Positions 7,430 through 9,610 of a DNA stretch of 9,610 bases are shown here, in pieces. A model generated the notes under the pieces. The model saw only the letters and a list, made by a program, of their open reading frames with translations. It made no database searches and was not told the origin of the DNA. Source of the DNA: Pseudomonas sp. (GTDB lineage Bacteria > Pseudomonadota > Gammaproteobacteria > Pseudomonadales > Pseudomonadaceae); assembly GCA_026398835.1 (NCBI GenBank), contig JAPLSD010000013.1, forward strand, positions 1 to 9,610, written 5' to 3'. How positions within the stretch are numbered: the stretch's first letter is position 1; the number at the start of each line of letters is the position of its first letter. The position numbers were made by a program, and so were the translations under genes.

Positions 7430-8242
7430 TCAAACTTTCCCGGTGGGGGCCAGCAGGGCGTTCACTTGGCCATAAGTGAAGGCCTTGAGGTCGCTGCTAT
7501 CGAGTTTTCCGGTCTCCAGAAAGCTTTTGGCCACCGACGCCATGGCGCCGTAGAGGAATTCGGCGATGCTCGAGCCGGCGCTCAAGCGGCGCACGCCGAG
7601 GGCTTGCAGTTCTTCAGGCGAGGGCAGACCCGAGAAGCCGAGCACGTTCACCGGCAGCGTCGTGCCACGGCACAGCGCGTCGATCTCATACGCCGCCGTG
7701 ACGCCAGCCGCGAACAGCCCGTCGGCACCGGCCGCCTGATACAGGGCGGCTCGCTTGAGTGTCTCTGCCACGCGATCTTCGGCAGGCACCAGGCCCCTGA
7801 GGTAAACGTCGGTCCGGGCATTGATGAACAGCTTCACGTCCCGGCGATTGGCGACCTGGCGAGCGGTTTCGATCTTGCGGGCCAGCAGGTCGGGCGGTGA
7901 AGCACCGTCCTCGATATTGATCCCCACGGCACCGGCGGCGATGACGGCGTCAATCACCTCCGCAACCCGCCCCAGGTCATCGGAATAGCCCGCCTCAATG
8001 TCTACGGTCAACGGCACCGTGATGACCCGGGCGATGGACTCGACGGTGGAAATCAGCCGTTCGAGCGGCAAGGTGTTGCCATCTGGATAACCATGAACCC
8101 AAGCCACCGCCGCGCTGCTGGTGGCGACGGCCTTGCTGCCCAGCTGTTCCACCAGTCGCGCCCCGGTGGCATCGGCGACGTTGGTCAGAATCAGCAGGCC
8201 GTTTTGGTGTAGTTGGTGGAATTGATTGTCGAGTGTGTCCAT
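7430..8242 (-). CDS. Isocitrate lyase/PEP mutase superfamily enzyme, substrate unknown
   Basis: This is a 270-aa, probably soluble TIM-barrel enzyme of the PEP mutase/isocitrate lyase superfamily, whose members make or break C-C or P-C bonds in oxyacids using Mg2+. Visible landmarks are DIEAGYSDD with D81 and E83, GINIEDG with E111 (the metal-binding acids), NARTD at 141-145, DGLFAAG at 174-180, and PVNVLGFSGLPS. The KKCGH catalytic loop of isocitrate and methylisocitrate lyases is absent, so it is neither. ATG 8242 is chosen for the AAGGAAGGG just upstream; an in-frame TTG at 8287 is less likely. Only 45 bases separate it from the end of ada, so the two are almost certainly co-transcribed. 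Why such an enzyme sits in an alkylation-repair operon is not known to me. Database names such as oxaloacetate decarboxylase or carboxyphosphonate mutase would be guesses. Confidence 0.88.
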   Translation of the reverse strand: MDTLDNQFHQLHQNGLLILTNVADATGARLVEQLGSKAVATSSAAVAWVHGYPDGNTLPLERLISTVESIARVITVPLTVDIEAGYSDDLGRVAEVIDAVIAAGAVGINIEDGASPPDLLARKIETARQVANRRDVKLFINARTDVYLRGLVPAEDRVAETLKRAALYQAAGADGLFAAGVTAAYEIDALCRGTTLPVNVLGFSGLPSPEELQALGVRRLSAGSSIAEFLYGAMASVAKSFLETGKLDSSDLKAFTYGQVNALLAPTGKV

Positions 8243-8287
8243 CGAATGCCCTTCCTTATGACTTTTCTTGAAATAATGACGAAGCAA

Positions 8288-9370
8288 TCAGAATGCGAGT
8301 TGTTGCGTGATTTGCACCGCAGCGCTTTCCAGCCTGAGCAGAAACGCCTTGCGCGGTTGTCCACCACCATAGCCGGTCAGCGAGCCGTCTGCACCAATCA
8401 CCCGGTGACAGGGCAGAACAATCGCCAGGCGGTTTTGTCCGTTGGCCATGCCCACGGCGCGACTGGCGCCGGGCTTGCCCAGTTGTGCGGCGATAGCGCC
8501 ATAAGTGCTGGTCTGGCCGTACGGTATTTTCATCAGTTCGGCCCACACCTGCTTGGCGAAATCGCTGCCCGGCAAATGCAGCGGGACCTTGAACTCGGTC
8601 AGCTTGCCGGCGAAATACTGCGCCAGTTCATTTTCGATTTGTCGCAAGTAGGCGTTGTGCCCTGGCGCTACGGCATAGCCGTAGCGGTTTTGCAGCTCTT
8701 CGACTTCCTTGGTTAACGCGGGTCGATCGAGAAACTCCAGCAGCACCAGTCCACGACTTTCCGCCATGGCGATCATCGGCCCTAACGGTGTTGTCAGCCG
8801 GGTGAACAGCAGCGGCTCGCGGGTCGCCGTACGTCCTGGTGTGGTGTGGAAGGACTTCTGAAACGCGTCGCGGAAACCACTGACCGATTCATACCCTGAG
8901 TCAAACGCGGCATTGTCGATGGACTCGCCTTGTTTGATGCCGCCCAGCGCCATACCCAGGCGCCGTGCCCGGATATAAGCGTGAAAGGTCATGCTGAAAT
9001 GTTGCTTGAACCAGCGCCTTAATTTCAGCGGCTCAATCCCTCTGGCCTCGAGCTGCGCATCAGTCCATCGCACTTCAGGGTCAGCTTCCACTGATTTGAG
9101 TAATGCCTGCACCCAGTCGGGAGCGATAGCTGCCGCGTCCAACGGCTTGCAGCGCAGGCACGGTCGATAGCCTGCCGATAGCGCATCGTCGACATGGGCG
9201 AAGAACTCGACGTTTTCCGGCTTCGGTTTGCGCGCCGTGCAGGTCGGGCGACAAAAAATGCCGGTGGTTTTGACCGCGGTAAAGAACACCCCCTCATAGG
9301 CGGTGTCTCGTTCGAGCATGGCGCGAACCATCTCGGTATGGGGCGGGAGCAGGGCGTTTTGTAGGTTCAT
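8288..9370 (-). CDS. ada: Ada: methylated-DNA sensor, transcriptional activator and O6-methylguanine-DNA methyltransferase
   Basis: Ada repairs methylphosphotriesters and O6-methylguanine by irreversible transfer to its own cysteines, and the methylated form activates the adaptive response. The N-terminal zinc domain has C40, C44, C71 and C74 (TTGIFCRPTC and RPCLRC), matching C38/C42/C69/C72 of E. coli Ada. C40 would be the phosphotriester acceptor and switch. An AraC-type helix-turn-helix follows at about residues 85-185, then the methyltransferase domain with the PCHRV active site, C321. Length from ATG 9370 is 360 aa, close to E. coli's 354. No good ribosome binding site precedes this ATG. 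A GGTGGAGG lies about 28-35 bases upstream, and in-frame GTG 9376 and TTG 9439 exist, so the start is not firm. It is the first gene of a minus-strand cluster with base-repair genes. Confidence 0.96.
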   Translation of the reverse strand: MNLQNALLPPHTEMVRAMLERDTAYEGVFFTAVKTTGIFCRPTCTARKPKPENVEFFAHVDDALSAGYRPCLRCKPLDAAAIAPDWVQALLKSVEADPEVRWTDAQLEARGIEPLKLRRWFKQHFSMTFHAYIRARRLGMALGGIKQGESIDNAAFDSGYESVSGFRDAFQKSFHTTPGRTATREPLLFTRLTTPLGPMIAMAESRGLVLLEFLDRPALTKEVEELQNRYGYAVAPGHNAYLRQIENELAQYFAGKLTEFKVPLHLPGSDFAKQVWAELMKIPYGQTSTYGAIAAQLGKPGASRAVGMANGQNRLAIVLPCHRVIGADGSLTGYGGGQPRKAFLLRLESAAVQITQQLAF

Positions 9371-9456
9371 GGACACGAGTCTAGAGTGACCGGCGCTGTG
9401 CCTCCACCGGAGAATCGACAGAGAACTCTGACTCAGCAACGCCTGCCTGGACGTGA

Positions 9457-9474
9457 GCCTGCTTGAGCATTATC
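9457..9474 (-). promoter_or_regulatory. Candidate ada promoter -10 and Ada-box-like sequence
   Basis: On the minus strand, GATAAT (9474-9469) is preceded by TG one base upstream, which resembles an extended -10, with a weak TTCATC 17 bases further up. Overlapping it is AAT-N6-GCAG (9471-9459), which resembles the E. coli Ada site AAT-N6-GCAA with one mismatch. The overlap is awkward: known Ada sites lie at or upstream of -35, so both calls may not be true together. The -10 would give a leader of about 90 bases before ATG 9370. It directly follows the stop of the His-rich gene. Confidence 0.3.
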
Positions 9475-9610
9475 TCAGTGTTTATGCCGGTGATGAATGT
9501 CCGGGAAGTGCGGATGGCTGTGCCGGATCGGCGCATGATCGTGTACGTGGCTGTGGGGCTCTGTGCCATCCCACTCAAACGAATGTTCGTGTTGATGATG
9601 CTCGTCGTGA
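9475..9610 (-). CDS. C-terminal end of a histidine-rich, probably metal-binding protein (partial)
   Basis: Reading the minus strand from the window edge gives 44 codons and a TGA at 9477-9475, with no start because the gene begins outside. Sixteen of the 44 residues are His, spaced as HH, HxH and HxxH throughout (for example HSHVHDH and IHHRHKH, the last being the C-terminus), with Asp/Glu between them. Alternating CAC and CAT codons argue against a simple DNA repeat and for selection on the protein. Such tails bind zinc, nickel or copper in many families, but I cannot name the family or say whether this is a tail of a larger protein or most of a small one. It lies 104 bases upstream of ada on the same strand, so it could be an operon partner or an unrelated neighbour. 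Confidence 0.6.
   Translation of the reverse strand, partial: HDEHHQHEHSFEWDGTEPHSHVHDHAPIRHSHPHFPDIHHRHKH

Noticed and set aside
7424..7900. Plus-strand frame of 158 codons opposite the lyase-like gene
   Set aside because: Low-complexity shadow translation without motifs. The minus strand encodes a complete superfamily enzyme with its metal-binding residues.
8243..8287. Internal promoter between ada and the lyase-like gene
   Set aside because: The gap is A/T-rich, but I found no pair of -35 and -10 boxes at acceptable spacing.
9381..9578. Minus-strand frame of 65 codons between the His-rich gene and ada
   Set aside because: It overlaps the His-rich frame in another register, has ordinary composition, lacks a clear ribosome binding site and shows no domain.

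Overview
The window looks like a chromosomal stretch from a fluorescent-group Pseudomonas. This is judged from the high GC content, the familiar Pseudomonas gene families, a REP-like hairpin and a repeat-type extragenic element at the left end. I could not run a search, so the genus is an inference. I see no rRNA, tRNA, CRISPR array, transposase or phage gene.

Positions 1-384 carry no convincing protein gene. Roughly the first 235 bases are a hairpin-rich element of a kind I recall seeing in many copies in Pseudomonas genomes. The rest (to 384) is the leader of the next operon and holds an imperfect palindrome that could be an operator. Positions 385-6103 (+) form a tight three-gene tripartite efflux operon: outer-membrane channel lipoprotein, periplasmic adaptor and RND inner-membrane pump. 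Each junction overlaps as ATGA, which implies translational coupling. Together the three proteins would form one envelope-spanning, proton-driven exporter. The pump resembles the MdtB/MdtC branch but is encoded by a single RND gene, and the outer-membrane gene comes first rather than last.

Positions 6122-9370 (-) converge on the pump operon with only 18 bases between stop codons. Read in the direction of transcription they encode Ada (methylation sensor, activator and O6-methylguanine methyltransferase), a PEP-mutase/isocitrate-lyase superfamily enzyme, a short AlkA/Mag-type 3-methyladenine DNA glycosylase, and, after a larger gap with its own possible promoter, a GFA-type zinc protein. The first three look like an alkylation-damage operon with an unexplained metabolic enzyme between the two repair genes.

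Positions 9475-9610 (-) hold the last 44 codons of a strikingly histidine-rich protein (16 His of 44) whose start lies outside the window. It is probably a metal-binding tail and lies just upstream of ada on the same strand.

Most of the window is recognisable biology. The parts most worth following up are the lyase-family gene inside the Ada cluster, the His-rich reading frame, and the structured element at the left edge. I do not see clear evidence for a wholly new system.
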